A stretch of 64,000 nucleotides of DNA from Gigaspora rosea (taxonomy: Eukaryota > Glomeromycota > Glomeromycetes > Diversisporales > Gigasporaceae), in the NCBI GenBank assembly GCA_003550325.1, contig QKWP01000069.1, positions 345,471 to 409,470 on the forward strand, written 5' to 3'. The notes below the pieces were generated by a model that was given only the letters and a program-made list of their open reading frames with translations, did no database searches and had not been told where the DNA came from. The position numbers and the translations under genes are program-made. Positions 1-11,793 of this stretch are shown piece by piece; position 1 is the first letter of the stretch, and every line of letters begins with the position of its first letter.

Positions 1-270
1 TATGATTGAGTTTGAGTTTAGTATAAAGTTTTAATAATAAAATTTAGAATTTGAGTCTGGTCTGGACCAGACCAAACCCGGACCCAAACCTAGAATTACT
101 AGTTCATATGAACACCTGACTGAACCTGAACATGTTCATGAACTTATGAACTGAACCTGAACTGAACCTGAACCTGAACATGTTTTAAAAAATGTTCAGG
201 TTCAGGTTCAATACTGAACCTGAACCTGAACCTGAACTTGACCTAAGTTCAGTTCAGTTCAGGTTCATAG
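1..270. repeat. GAACCTGAAC-rich simple repeat
   Basis: The window opens with a degenerate tandem repeat of tgaacc/tgaac units. It appears in both orientations, so the stretch can fold back on itself (ttcaggttcag at about 195-210 against the surrounding tgaacctgaac runs). No coding potential is seen. Confidence 0.7.
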
Positions 271-278
271 GAACACTA

Positions 279-1262
279 CTATGGTTCTAATGAGGTTGTA
301 GAGGCAGTGAGATAGAGTGGGTAGAGTGGTTGGAGTGTATTGCATATATGGGTGAAAAAGCAGATATGGTATATAGTAATTTGCTCTCGAACCCCAACTT
401 CCAAACTTTTCTCTTTGGTTTGCCAAGTCCTTTGATTGTAAGGTATGGAATACTCTTCTTGTAATTTTGCTTGTTTTCTTGCTTCTATCAACAAATCCTT
501 AAATCCATTACTCTTGTTTGGTAGGCTATGAAATTTTTCTGGCCACGGTCCAACCTTCTTCTTCCGCACCTCTTAGAATAATGCTCTTAGTCTCAATCAC
601 TCCTGCACTTTCATAAATTTTTTCTTGAATCTTCCTGGATTGCTTTTTGGAGCAAAGCCTTAGTGTCACATACTAAATAATATACATATTGGTCCTATGC
701 CTATTTGAACTTCTTTTTAAGGAAGTTTGTTTTAATTGTACTAAACCTGTTTACTTTTGCCATCTACTGTTGCAAACTTCTATCCAAAACTCTTGAAAGC
801 AAGACAGTTAATTTCTTATCAATTTTTACTTCCAATTTACTATTAAAGTAAGCAAAAAAGGCCTTATTCTGGTCATTAATTTTCTCTTGCAGGAGAGGAA
901 CATTTCTTTTTACATAGTTTTCACTGAAATTTTGGTCTGTTGATTTCCCTTTTCTCATTTCTGGCTGCTCCTGTTTCTTTTTTGGTTCCAGTCAGGTTCA
1001 TGTTCATTCCAAAAAGCCTCTAAACAGTTTGCTAGTTCTGTTTTACTACCTTTTGCTCAAAGGCCACATTTAAAACATATTACTTTCAAATCTAATATTT
1101 GCAGGTAATTCCAGTCCACTACATTGTTGCTTTCTTTTTGCGAGGTAGTAGCTTTACTACTAACTTCAATAAATGTTTTTTTGTGTTGTGTTTTTTCTAT
1201 CATACTTGTTTAATACTACCCATTTTTTTGTTACTAAAGGTTGACTTGTTCTTGCAATATAG
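279..1262 (-). pseudogene. Relic of a zinc-knuckle gag-like retroelement ORF
   Basis: Read on the minus strand, several open pieces follow one another with frame changes and stops. The first, about 1174 to 960, contains CFKCG, the first half of a CCHC zinc knuckle. It is followed directly by a TGA, and the expected His and final Cys are missing. The next piece (958-764) is lysine-rich and helical and ends at a stop. A third piece (569-279) is also basic. Zinc knuckles of this kind belong to nucleocapsid or LINE ORF1 proteins that bind the element RNA. No reverse transcriptase remains beside it. The assignment rests on the half knuckle and the charge pattern, so it is tentative; a decayed host gene is possible. 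Confidence 0.4.
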
Positions 1263-1448
1263 CTAGACACAAAATTAGAGCAGAAAATTTAAGAACAAAG
1301 AAACTAACAGACTATAGAGTTACTCAAATACAAATGCACACCATGATTTATTATTATGTGCAGGTCCTGTAACTTACAATAATTTTCTGTCTTGTGACTT
1401 TATTTATAAGTGGATCAATATTGTAATGAAATTGTCATTATATATATT

Positions 1449-1672
1449 GTTACGGATGATCATAAAATTGGATGATGGTGAAATTTGAATCTATTTTATG
1501 TACGATTTTTAAAAATTTTTAGGGCCTTTTTTGTTAAATTTTTTTTTATAGTTGAATTAGGATTTAGGGTTAGGGTTATTAATAAAAGAGTATAGGTGGA
1601 TTTTGGTAGGGTTTATATTTCAAATTGAGACCCCAAGTTTCACCATCTTCCGATTTCACGATCATCTGTGAC
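1449..1672. mobile_element. MITE, 224 bp, 7-bp target duplication ATATATT
   Basis: Imperfect terminal inverted repeats of about 35 bp face each other at 1449-1483 (gttacggatgatca...) and 1638-1672 (...cgatcatctgtgac). The same heptamer ATATATT lies immediately outside both ends (1442-1448 and 1673-1679), as expected for a target-site duplication. There is no coding sequence. The interior carries a telomere-like tract, ttagggttagggtt, at about 1564-1577. Confidence 0.8.
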
Positions 1673-1695
1673 ATATATTATAAAATATTTATCTA

Positions 1696-1779
1696 TCTAT
1701 ATTATTAAAGCACAAATATCTGTCTGTTCTACTAGCCAATCAAATATTTATCATAGTTAAGACATAGATTAATATTTTT
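1696..1779. repeat. Dispersed repeat, copy 1 (tctatattattaaa...)
   Basis: This stretch and 5374-5455 share an extended similarity. Both start tctatattattaaa, continue through tactagccaatcaaat and end in agattaatattt. A third, weaker relative may lie near 45815. The TC start with an AT-rich head recalls a Helitron 5' end, but no 3' hairpin with CTRR was found, so this is only a shared dispersed repeat. Confidence 0.55.
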
Positions 1780-2084
1780 AATACCTTTAAACAATACTCT
1801 AAATAGAACTTCTATGTACTAATATATAGTTATATATAACTTTTGTCTTTAAATATTATATAAGTGTACAATTAAATTTTATTATAAAGTGTATACAAAC
1901 TTTAAAATATAGTTAAAAAGTATGCTATATTTTTAAATAGAATTTTTAAATTTATAATATATTGTACAAACTACTTTTAAAATCTAATAAATTAATGTAC
2001 ACCAAAGATATAAAAAATATAATATATAGAAGTTTAACTTAGTGAATTATTTTTAAAATGCAAACTAGATTCCAGGTTCGATAG

Positions 2085-2400
2085 GGGTGGCAATCAATTA
2101 ATTGCCAATCATTTCACTAATATAACATTTCACCAACAATTATTCTGACACGTTCATTTTACTGACAGTTTATTTTACCGAAGCTCATTTCACCAACAAA
2201 GTAATCCTGGTCATTGTCGTTAGGGTCAGAGTAGAATTAGGTAGAATTAGAACTAAAGTTAGGGTGCTTTTTGAAAAAAAACTTGTTGGTGAAATGAACT
2301 TCGGTGAAACAAATTGTCAGTAAAATGAACTTGTTAGTGAGTATTTGTCAGTAGAATGTTATGTCAGTGAAGTGGTTGTTGGCAAAATAACACGAACCTG
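2085..2400. mobile_element. MITE family M1, copy 1, 8-bp target duplication TTCGATAG
   Basis: The element has long, imperfect inverted halves: tttcaccaacaa, ttcattttactgacag and aagctcatttcaccaac on the left are mirrored by ttggtgaaatgaacttc and cagtaaaatgaac on the right. TTCGATAG is present directly before (2077-2084) and after (2401-2408), a perfect 8-bp duplication that fits hAT-like or Mutator-like insertion. There is no coding sequence. A second copy is at 14167-14734. Confidence 0.8.
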
Positions 2401-2405
2401 TTCGA

Positions 2406-2470
2406 TAGCATAGTGGTTGCACTCCTGGGTTCCAATCGCTAGGTTACCAGTTCAAATCTGGTCATCTACA
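2406..2470 (+). other. tRNA-like sequence (decayed tRNA or SINE head)
   Basis: A box-A-like tagcatagtgg (2406-2416) precedes a well-formed T arm: accag, loop ttcaaat, ctggt (2446-2462), which matches a box B promoter. The D arm is weak, and the anticodon arm can only form with a ten-base loop. No 5' strand pairs with the expected 3' acceptor catctac. It is therefore not a functional tRNA. A SINE head or a tRNA pseudogene next to the M1 insertion is more likely. Confidence 0.35.
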
Positions 2471-3530
2471 CAAGGTTTTCAAGAGGAAAATAGAAGCTGT
2501 ACCAGGACCACAATTGGTAATTTAGCTATATTTTCAAAAATGCGCATTTGGTGCCAAATAAAGAAACAATAAATACTTCCAGAGAAATTCTCGTTGATTA
2601 AAGAATACTTCCAGTAGAATTCTGGTTGAATAAAAAATGATAAAAAAGGCAAGTAGTACCAACCAAATAAAAGAAAATAATCTTAGGTGAACTTAAGATG
2701 ACCCAGTCCCACAGCTAAAATGGAAGGAAACAAAAACTAAGAAAGGATGAATAAAATAAAGTACTGAGCTGCTCCCTTAAAACGAATGACCAAGAAACCA
2801 ACAGAAGCTAAAAACTGACAAATACTACTAGCAGGCTAAGTACTAAATGAGGGGTATCCAGATAACTGAGTATAGAATTAGATAGTACAACAAGTCTAAT
2901 ATTGTAATAGAAAATTGTTAAAATGTAATTAGATATACATGATCTTAATAAAGATCACCAATAGCAACTCTGGGTAAAGCTCAGAGAAATTTTAAAAAAA
3001 AATTGCAAACTAAAAGTAAGTATAGTTTGGCTAAGAAAAAACAGATATATAGTAATAGTACTACTGTATTGACATTTCTGATATAAAATTAAACCTATAA
3101 TTAAGTTTTTTTTTTTTAATTCGGCGTTCATGCAGCAACTTTATTTTTCATCAATTATGTAACACCAGTAAAACTTGATACCTTACTTTTAAAAGGTTAA
3201 AACTTAAAGTACAACCCACCCAGGTGTCCTAAAGATCCTTAAATGTGACCTGCTATATCAAACTTTTTCTCATCGTAACCCAAGTTCTCAATAAACTTAG
3301 AGTGTCTGAATCACAGATAAAGCTTGCTGCCTATCATAACCGCCTACTTTTTAAACCCTCTTTTCCTTACTTCTTGAGTAGCAGGGTACTACTAGAAAAA
3401 AGAAAAATATAAAAAATAAAAGGAATAGAAAAATGGGGGAAAACTAAAATATCTAAACAACCAAAAAGAAGGTAACAAAAACAAAAATGAAAAGAAAGGA
3501 GGAGAGAGCAAAAAGTAAACAGCTATGATA

Positions 3531-4797
3531 CAGTGCCCGCCATAAGTATCTGACCTGGTGTAACTTCACGTGCATTGTACATACAACCTTAAAATTTTCT
3601 CACGACAAACAATGATGCAAACGCTGATCATTCTTACCATTTGCAGGCAATTTATCCATTTACCAGAGCAATGTTCTCCGCCCAAATTCTGAACCTTTAA
3701 AATGCCTCTTCCGCTGCATAAGCGATATGAAATCATTTTTTTGCACTATCATTCCAAAGGTCCGAAGCTTGGGCTTGGTGCTACAGCAAAGATTGTAGGT
3801 TGTAGTAAGTCTACTGCGCTTTATTGGGTAAAAAAATGGGGGAAACAAAAAATTTAAATGATGAACAAAAACCTGGTCGAAATCGGATCACCACTCCGTG
3901 GCAAGATGCAAAGATCCTTAAGCTTGCAAGTGACAAAGAAAATGTAACTGCTGTTGAAATACAACAGGAAATGGAAAAACAGAATGTTAGCATTAGTGTA
4001 CGCACTATTCAAAAGCGTCTACGTGAAGGTGGGGCAAAATATATGGCGAAACTTTCCAAACCACTTCTCACAGAGAAGCACAAAGAGAAACAGCTAAAAT
4101 GGGCAAAAGATCATCAGGATTTCGACTGGGACCAGGTAATATTTACAGATGAAAGTACATTCCGTTTGAATCAACCGCATCCAAGAACCTGGCAGTGGTC
4201 TGGGCGGCGTAAATTATGGCGGTCCGTGAAGCATCCGTTGAAGCTCAACGTGTGGGGTTGTTTTTCGTCTTCGGGCTTTGGCAAGCTGATTTACTTTCAG
4301 CACAACTTGAATGCCAAATATATGGTTAAGATATATGAACAAGGTCTCCTCCCGTCTGCTGAGCTTCTTTTTGGGGCCAATTCGGATAAATGGATTTTGC
4401 AAGAAGACAACGACTCGAAGCATTGTGCAACTTTGTCAAAGGATTGGAAGGAAGAAAACAACGTCAAGGTTCTTCCATGGCCATCTGTTTCCCCTGACCA
4501 AAATCCTATTGAAAATGTTTGGAGATTGTTAAAAATTAAAATAGCAAGAAAAAAAATTAGAACTCTTGCAGGATTAAAATCGTGTTTGGTAAAAGAGTGG
4601 AATGCATTAACCTGTGAACTTGCTACTAAATTAGTCCGTAGTATGGAAAGGCGGGTTGAGGCTTTAATTGAAGCCAATGGGGATTACACAATGTATTAGT
4701 AGTCTAAACGAATTATGTATTTTTTAATAAAAAAAAATAAAGTTTTATCTTGCCTCTCTTTGTGTTATAGGGGGTCGGATACTTATGGCGGGCACTG
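3531..4797 (+). mobile_element. Tc1-type DNA transposon, nearly complete (1267 bp)
   Basis: The element is bounded by inverted repeats starting CAGTGCCCGCCATAAGTATC. The left copy (3531-3555) and the right copy (4773-4797) differ at one position over 25 bp. A TA dinucleotide flanks each end (3529-3530 and 4798-4799), the hallmark of Tc1/mariner insertion. It encodes one transposase on the plus strand. The matching ends and readable gene suggest a fairly recent insertion. It is the only element in the window with a recognisable DDE transposase gene. Confidence 0.93.
3702..4699 (+). CDS. Tc1-family DDE transposase, in two overlapping frames
   Basis: The enzyme cuts and pastes the element by a two-metal DDE mechanism. 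The main part, in the frame that reaches the stop at 4699, shows the catalytic triad: Asp in FTDEST, Asp in QEDNDSKH, and Glu in PDQNPIENVW exactly 34 residues after the second Asp (DD34E, Tc1 type). The N-terminal helix-turn-helix (RYEIIF, then GCSKSTALYWVKKWG) is encoded from the ATG at 3702 in a different frame that stops at about 3857. The two frames overlap at A AAA AAA (3830-3836), where a -1 shift joins them seamlessly. This is either a single-base indel in the A-run or a programmed -1 frameshift. The sequence beyond that point has no other break. Confidence 0.88.
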
Positions 4798-5373
4798 TAG
4801 CACATTTACGTTTATGCCCAACAATAAAAATTATATAATACTGTGCAAGAAAACGTCTCGCCAAAGTATTATATGTGTATAAAAAGAACATTCTAGAATT
4901 TGGTTTCCACAGATCTGCCTACTCCACTGTGCCACATCTCATTATGCGTCCGTTCCTGTTATCCACTTGCATGCCTTCTTCCCGATTAAGATAGGAACAA
5001 CAATGCCGATCTTTTGGAAGGGGTACACTAGTTTTCCCACTTTTCATCCAAAATTCCAGAAATAATAATAGTATTGCAAAACATTTAAACATAAAAGTAA
5101 ATAATTGGCTAATATATATGTACTACATATTTTTTTTTATTAAGTATAAATACATACTAGTATTTTATTCTTATATTATATACGACAAACCAAATTTTGA
5201 TAATAAGTAACTATATATTATTTCTATTTTGATATTATTAATTAAGTGTACATCAAAGGTCAAGTAAAATTGCTATTAAAAAAGTAATTTGTGTAATAGT
5301 ATAATGAACATTAAAAATTTATATTAAGTGTACTACAAACATTTTAAATATATAATCAGGTGACCTCTCTAAA

Positions 5374-5455
5374 TCTATATTATTAAAATTCAATGATCAT
5401 CTGTTTACTAGCCAATCAAATATTCTAATGTGGTCAAGGCTTAGATTAATATTTT
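5374..5455. repeat. Dispersed repeat, copy 2 (tctatattattaaa...)
   Basis: Partner of the repeat at 1696-1779: the same start, the same central tactagccaatcaaat and the same agattaatattt end. The AT-rich flanks of both copies also share aagtgtac motifs, so the duplicated segment may be longer than marked. Confidence 0.55.
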
Positions 5456-5862
5456 AAACAACTTCATAAAATTGCAAAATATAAATTTTTCAAATTTGCT
5501 TCTGTTATTTGATTACAAAGAAATACAAACTATTTTTGCAAAAAAATAGCTAAAAAAAAAGTCTATCAAATGTTTTACAAATTTGAAAAGTTATATACAT
5601 ATAATAGTTTTAAGTTCAAAAACAAGTAATATGCAATATATATATTGTACGTCAAAAATGAATTTTTGTATTTCAAATTAACTTACATTGCAACAAAATT
5701 TTAAACTAACTCAGTTGGTTAGAAAATTCAAATTCTACTTAATAAGCAGATTTAAATTTAATTTAAAATTTAGTAAATTATCAATTATTAAACTAGATTA
5801 AATTAATTTCTACATATTTTGTCTAAGTTACAAGAATATATATTTTATTTTGTATGCATTTA

Positions 5863-6062
5863 GAGATAGGTTTAGCTGGTCATTTTCAGTCAACCGTTTT
5901 ATGACCATTGGCTATATCTTGTGATCCAGTAATCCAATTCAGATAATTTTTAATAAAATGAATCGAATAGTACCAAAATTATCTGATTAGGGTTACTGGA
6001 TCACAAAATACAGCTAATGGTCATAAAATAGTTGACCAAAAATAACTAACTGAACCAATCCC
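5863..6062. mobile_element. Fold-back MITE family M2, copy 1
   Basis: Arms of about 75 bp pair with each other: ggtcattttcagtcaacc...tgatccagtaatcc on the left and ggttactggatca...gaccaaaaataac on the right. TA lies just outside both ends, suggesting a Tc1/mariner-related non-autonomous element. A second member is at 41328-41488. Confidence 0.7.
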
Positions 6063-6919
6063 TAAATGCATTTAAAAACTTAATAAATTTCTCAATGACA
6101 AATCTTTTAATCGACATTATAAAACCTTTATGTTATTATATGAGAGGATTATATTTTATATTAAAGTCTTTCAAAATTCATCAAATACAACTATTAGAAC
6201 TGCTAAAGATTATTGATATAATTCGCTACAAATATAAAAAGTATAATTGCCTTGATAATTACATCTGCAATAACTAATATAGCTAAAATAAGTGGCTAGA
6301 ATATATGTTCTGCCTTAATTAAAAATTTTGTTAATTCTTAATTAACATGCGTTATTCATTAGTTTTTAAGAAGTAATTTAGGTCAAGTTAATACATTTAG
6401 ATATTAAACTAATTGTATTTAATAAAATTCAATTTCATTAAAAAAAAAAAAAAACAATCAAAAATTATCATTATAATTCCCTGGTGCATTAAGTATCACT
6501 CATGACTACCTTCATCATTATTTTTTGCACGTGAATAACCATATTTATAATAATCATATTGAAAGCTTTCTGGTCTCATATTGATTATCTAATTTTTAAT
6601 ACTTAATTTTTATTTGAATTATTTTCTTTTTTGTATTTTTCACATTTTATCTAAAGAACTTTAAAAAAAATAGGCACAGTAAAATGAAGCTAAAAAAAAG
6701 GTATGATATAAGCAAAGTAAAAGTAAGAGTTTGAAAAAAGATAAATGCAGAAGTAAAAAGCAAAGCTAATAAAAACATAAAAACAATAAAAATAATGTAA
6801 ATAAAAAATAAAATAAAGCAAGCTCAAAAGTTAGTAAAGCACAATGCAAATATAAATATGGAACACATAAAAATAAGGCTATAGTAGTCTGATTAATATT
6901 TAGTGACATGCTTCTGGAA

Positions 6920-7058
6920 TTATTTATTTATTTCCTGTAAGAAATTATAATAGAGTATACTGATAATTATAGTACGTGAATGGCCCTTTAGGCCATCTAT
7001 GTGCTATAATTATCAGTAAGCTCTGTTATAATTTCTACTCTTCCAGGAAATAAATAAT
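6920..7058. mobile_element. Fold-back hairpin element (~140 bp)
   Basis: The left arm (tatttatttatttcctg...gataattatag) and the right arm (ctataattatcag...ccaggaaataaata) are complementary over about 60 bp, with a short loop around ggccctttaggcc. There is no coding sequence. No convincing target duplication was found. Confidence 0.6.
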
Positions 7059-8082
7059 ACAAATCATAAAGTTAAACTAACATCTTTTTGTCCATAAAAG
7101 ATAGCAATAACCTTCATATTGATAAGTCATATTTATATTAACAAAATAATGACTTCAAGAATTGTTTTTATACTGTCTTTTTATATCAAAGGAATTTCTA
7201 TTTTTTTACTAAAAATTTATTATTTATTTTATAAACAAAAAATTTTTTATTATCTTAAATGTTAATTTATTAATATAAAAAAAAGTGAAGTTTATTTAAA
7301 AAAAAGGAAAAAGTTCATTAAATAAATTATTATACCTGTTAAATAATTTTTATAAAATATTTTCTTTGCAATAAATAAATTATTAAGTTCTAAGTAGTTC
7401 TATAAAATCTTTTTTTATAAGAAATATACATCAAATAACAAGTCTTAGATATTTTTAGGGTTAGAGCGTAGTTATACGCTCAATATACTGTATAGAAATA
7501 TATATAAATATGAAATTGTATGCAGGTAAGCAAGGGTTTCATAATTACTGCACAGAAGCTGCATGAAAACTGATCATTTAAAAATTTAATACATGTTATT
7601 ACATAAAAATTGAAATCCTTGCACTATCGTATATAGTATTATATCCATATATTGATGTGTATTAATTTTAATAATCCATGCACTAACATGCACAACTGTT
7701 AAGTTTCTTAATGATTATAATTTTCATGCACTGATATGCAGAATCATTAGGATTCTTAACAATTATGATTTTTATGCTCTGACATGCACAATCACTAAGA
7801 TTCTTAATGATTATAATTATAATTTTTATGCTCCGATGTTAAGATTCTTAACAATCAAATTTTAGTACACTGACCATAATCATTAAAATTCAATTTTTGT
7901 TATAATTATCACAATTGTTAAACTCCTTAATGATCATAATTTCTGTTTATTAATATAGTAATATAATAAATAAAACAATTATTAAGATTTTTAATGATTA
8001 TAATTTTTGTACATGATATCACAATTGTCACAATTGTTAAGACCCTTAATGATCATAATTTTATGTACTAACATAGTCCTCC

Positions 8083-8230
8083 TACAGACCAAACTTGACA
8101 GACTTTAGTCAAGTCTTAGTCTGGTTTGATTTTCAGACTGGACTCAGACTTTTATATTTAGACTTTTAGTTAGTGCTCCTACAGACCAGACTCGAACCAG
8201 ACTTTAGTCAAGTCTGAGTCTGGTTAATAT
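8083..8230. repeat. Duplicated ctcctacagaccagac unit
   Basis: Two copies of a segment starting ctcctacagacca and containing gactttagtcaagtct lie about 95 bp apart (8087 and 8177). Each contains its own short inverted repeat (agacttgac / gtcaagtct). Function unknown. Confidence 0.5.
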
Positions 8231-8404
8231 AAAAAATTTCTTGCTAAATTTTGTATATACTAATACCCCGATAAAATCCCAGACCTTACCTAACCCTAAA
8301 GTAATTAAAATTTATTTTTTGTTTTGTAAAAATCTATTTTTGTTTTTGTTATGCAGATTTGCAAATCTAATTTACCTATGGTAGTAAAACACTATAAGTG
8401 CATT

Positions 8405-8850
8405 TTATAATAATTGAATTTTTATTAATTAATTCTAACAAAACTCACTAAGTAAACTTGATCAGCACCTAAAAATACATTAAATTGGCAGGGCTGTTTT
8501 TATTTACTTGAAATTTGGAGAAAAGATGCATAATTTTGGATTTTTGATCAAAAAAGTCAAATTTAAGCATCTTTTCTCCACATTTCAAGTATAATAAAAA
8601 CAACTCTGTTGATTTAATGTTTTTTTAGGTGCTGACATGTTTCCTTAGTGCATTAAGTTAGAATTAATTAGTAAAATTTTGTGAATCATAAGATTTTATA
8701 GAATTTTATTAGTAAAATTCTATAAAATCTTAAAATTCACAAATTTTTATTAATTAATTCTAACAAAATGCACTAAATAAAATTATTTATAAACTAAAAA
8801 TACATTAAATCAGAGGATTGTTTTTATTTCAAAATTATGCATCTAATATC
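8405..8850. repeat. Large inverted repeat plus a third partial arm
   Basis: Arms at about 8405-8530 and 8565-8690 are complementary (aattaattctaacaaaactcacta, cacctaaaaatacattaaat and tttggagaaaagatgc against their complements), separated by a short loop. A third partial copy of the left arm follows at about 8730-8850. No gene is seen. Confidence 0.6.
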
Positions 8851-8853
8851 ATT

Positions 8854-9280
8854 TGTTACCTTTCCTTTATATTTTTATTTTTATCATTTTATGCATTTCT
8901 TATTTGGGCATTATAGCGTATTTGAGGAATTGAAACCCCAAGTGAGGAATTGAAACCCCAAGCAAGGGATTAAAAGAGATTGAGACCCCAAGCGAGGGAT
9001 TAAAACCCCAATCAAAGGATTAAAGCCCCATATGAATTAAAAGTATATAAAGGTTTATTTTCTGCTTAGGAGTAGTAAACAAGTAGTTAACGATTGTAAA
9101 TAGTCTTTAGTATAATTGTGATAATCCTATGTATTGATTTATAATATAAAGAGAAACCTTATACCCGTATTATATGTGTTAGTTTCTTGTTTTAAACCAT
9201 TTAATATTAATCACTAAATGTTCACGATCGAAGCTAAATTGGTGCAATACCCTATCAAGCTCACCCAATCTATCGTAACA
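8854..9280 (+). mobile_element. Possible solo LTR
   Basis: The segment starts TGTTAC and ends GTAACA, a 6-bp inverted repeat with the TG...CA ends of LTRs. It has LTR-like internal order: upstream tandem repeats (8921-9030), a TATA motif (tatataaag, about 9043) and a downstream AT-rich region. A related tatacccgta/atcgtaaca combination occurs near 27220-27260. No matching 4-6 bp target duplication is present (tcatt against cctga), and no second LTR or pol gene is nearby. This is a moderate-to-weak call. Confidence 0.35.
8921..9030. repeat. Minisatellite of ~20 bp units (gaggaattgaaaccccaag)
   Basis: Five degenerate tandem units of g(a/c)gaggaattgaaaccccaag are visible, with variants ggattaaaaccccaa. 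There are no unique spacers between them. Confidence 0.7.
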
Positions 9281-9308
9281 CCTGATATACCAAATCTCCC
9301 CACATTAA

Positions 9309-9823
9309 GGATAGAGGGTATGTAGATCATTTTTATATAGTTTTTATATGGTATTTTGAAATTTTCATATAAAATTGTCATATGCTACTAATAAAACTTT
9401 TTAAATTACAACTAATTTTTATTAAAATTTTACAAAATATAAATAAAACAATTTATCTATTATGGTAAAATTTTGAACTATTATTATATTTTAAAAAAAT
9501 ATACTTGTATATGTTATAAAGTTTTTCTGGGTTGGACAAAAATTTTCTGGGTTGCACAAAACTGCTAATGCTGATTGGTCAATTTACGTAAATTTATAAG
9601 TTAGTTTTATTATTAAATTTTAATACCCAATTTTTAAAATTTCATATCTTACTAAGTTTTTGACCAATTTTAATGATTTTACTATCATTAGAATCAGAAA
9701 AACCTGCTCTACAAACTTGGTTTAAAATATAATTAGTTTATTTATTATAATTTTTCCTAAAATTAAATATAAAAAAATTTACAATTAAGTTTATATATAA
9801 TTTTAAAATAGTACCTTCTACCC
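9309..9823. mobile_element. TTAA-flanked element family M3, copy 1 (515 bp)
   Basis: TTAA stands at 9305-9308 and 9824-9827. The ends just inside are inverted: ggatagagggtatgtagatca on the left and taccttctaccc on the right. The interior is homologous to the element at 38246-38742 (ccaattttaatgatt...gaatcaaaaaacct). TTAA duplications are typical of piggyBac-type insertion. No transposase is encoded. Confidence 0.75.
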
Positions 9824-9829
9824 TTAAGG

Positions 9830-11790
9830 TTAAGCCCCATACATCGGGATTATGTATGATCGGATGTCACATGAAATATGACGCAGTATAAATTCATGAT
9901 CGACATTACTTTTTGCCCAATCAAAATCTGAAATTGAAATCACGGTTGGTTCCATAATTTACAATTTTACATTATATGTATGCAGTTTTCACACGTTATA
10001 CATAAAGTATCAGTTTTACAAAAGTTTGGCCTGTATTAAGGCACTATTGATAACTCTTAAATCTGATCTCAGAAATTAAATGTCGTGTGTTCAAAATTAC
10101 AAATTATATAACAAATTATTTATGAAACTTACCAAAATTACATAAAGTTACAGTAATTTGACATCCCTAATTGAAATTCCATGTAACACAATCTTTATTG
10201 GCATTTTTTTCAAAACTCAAAATCCCACCCGAAGGGATTTTCCTAGTCCATTACCCATATAGCAACACTAAAATCAATTAATTAAATATACACAAATAGA
10301 AACGTTTGCTATTCCACTGTACTCGTATTGTTTTGTTTTTTGAATGCAATTAAAATATTTGCTCATATGAAATTTAATAATTTATGCTTATACAAAATTT
10401 AAATTCATTTCAAATTTCTTTATTCATTGAATAATATTTTTTTTAAACAAAGGCAGCTTGTTTTTTTTTTTTTTGATAATCCTTGTTTGCCTTGTCTATT
10501 GATTGGATCTACTAATTTTTGTAAAATAGTAAAAAACCTTTTGTGTAATGTTTCGACCCGTGTATGTATCACCCGGGTCACCCGCGGGTGAGCGGGTGAC
10601 CTGGGTGATACCTACCCGGGTCGGAACATTATGGATAATTAAACATTAAAAATTTTAAAATATGCGTTCTAACTAATTATGTACTAGTTAATAAAATAAT
10701 TGATTTAATAAATTCATGAAACCATTGTGTAGTAAAAATGGGAACAACTTTATAAATAATAGTATACGTTCTATTAACGTTTAAGATTTTAAACTAGTAC
10801 TGTATTCAAATTATTTAAAAATTGTGCTTGAATTTAATTATTAATTTGAAACCACATTTTAAAATATCTCAATTTAGGAGTAACTTGATTCAATATCTAC
10901 AATGATTAAATAAATTCATTTAATCATTCGAATAAATAAAAACAAAATATACCTTGAATTATTTATTTCTCTTGAAAAATCTAATTTTGTATGTAACGAT
11001 TACGTACTCATCTGGGTTTTACTAGACATGCTTAACAAGCGCAATCATTGTAAATCACAGATAACACCAATATTGCACGTTATGCAACTATAACTTTTAT
11101 CGAAGTTAATTTAATATATGCAATTACTTGACCCCTTCAAGTCTAAAATTTATTATGTTAAATTTCATAATAAATTTGGTTTCAAATTATTTCGGTTGTT
11201 TGTGCTTCTCATCCAATGACTATATTACTAAATGACAAAGATTCGCGTCAATATTTACTTCTATCACATTGGTTTGTCCCTGTTTAAAATCATTTAAATG
11301 TTTTTAAACTTCAAGAACAATAAGAAAGGCCGAAGAAAATAAGATTTGTAATAAAAAATTAATGATTAACGTACGTACAGTAATAAATCACTTAGTGTGA
11401 CATTTGAATATTAATTGTACGTACGTATGTACTACTAATCATATTATTATACTATCCTTTTATAGTCAATATCATTTTTGTTATAGACATATTTAGAAAT
11501 TTGTATCGAAAGAAACTTCCAATACTTGTTACTGTCATTAAAATTATGTATTATGACCAAAAACTTGGAAAACTTAATTAAAGTAATGCTGCCTATGGAA
11601 AATTACCTGCATCAAAATTATTTAATTTCATTTATTCATAATATTATAGAATTTTCTATTACGAAATATTTTAAATATTTAAATAAAATTGTGGAATTTT
11701 CAGTTATTTATAAATGGCTAATTTTTGAAGCTTTTTTTTTTTTTTTATGTTTGGACTTTGCTACATTTATCAATAATTCCACTTTAAATC
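9830..11790. other. Gene-free AT-rich stretch with small repeats
   Basis: No gene is seen. The stretch holds a repeat at about 10170-10265 (aaattccatgtaacacaa, cgaagggattttcctag) that recurs near 63025-63115. It also holds a near-perfect GC-rich hairpin at 10551-10631 (tgtttcgacccg...cgggtcggaaca) whose loop is bracketed by gggtcaccc and gggtgac. GTACGTAC motifs lie at about 11371 and 11420, upstream of the secreted-protein gene. Confidence 0.6.
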
Positions 11791-11793
11791 ACT

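Noticed and set aside
2406..2470. Functional tRNA gene
   Set aside because: The T arm is good, but the acceptor stem cannot pair and the anticodon loop is too long.
6095..6277. 60-residue frame and many similar short frames in AT-rich DNA
   Set aside because: Low-complexity Ile/Lys/Asn-rich translations without motif; expected by chance at this base composition.
8921..9030. CRISPR-like series of gaggaattgaaaccccaag repeats
   Set aside because: Units are directly adjacent without unique spacers, differ from each other, and the window is eukaryotic.
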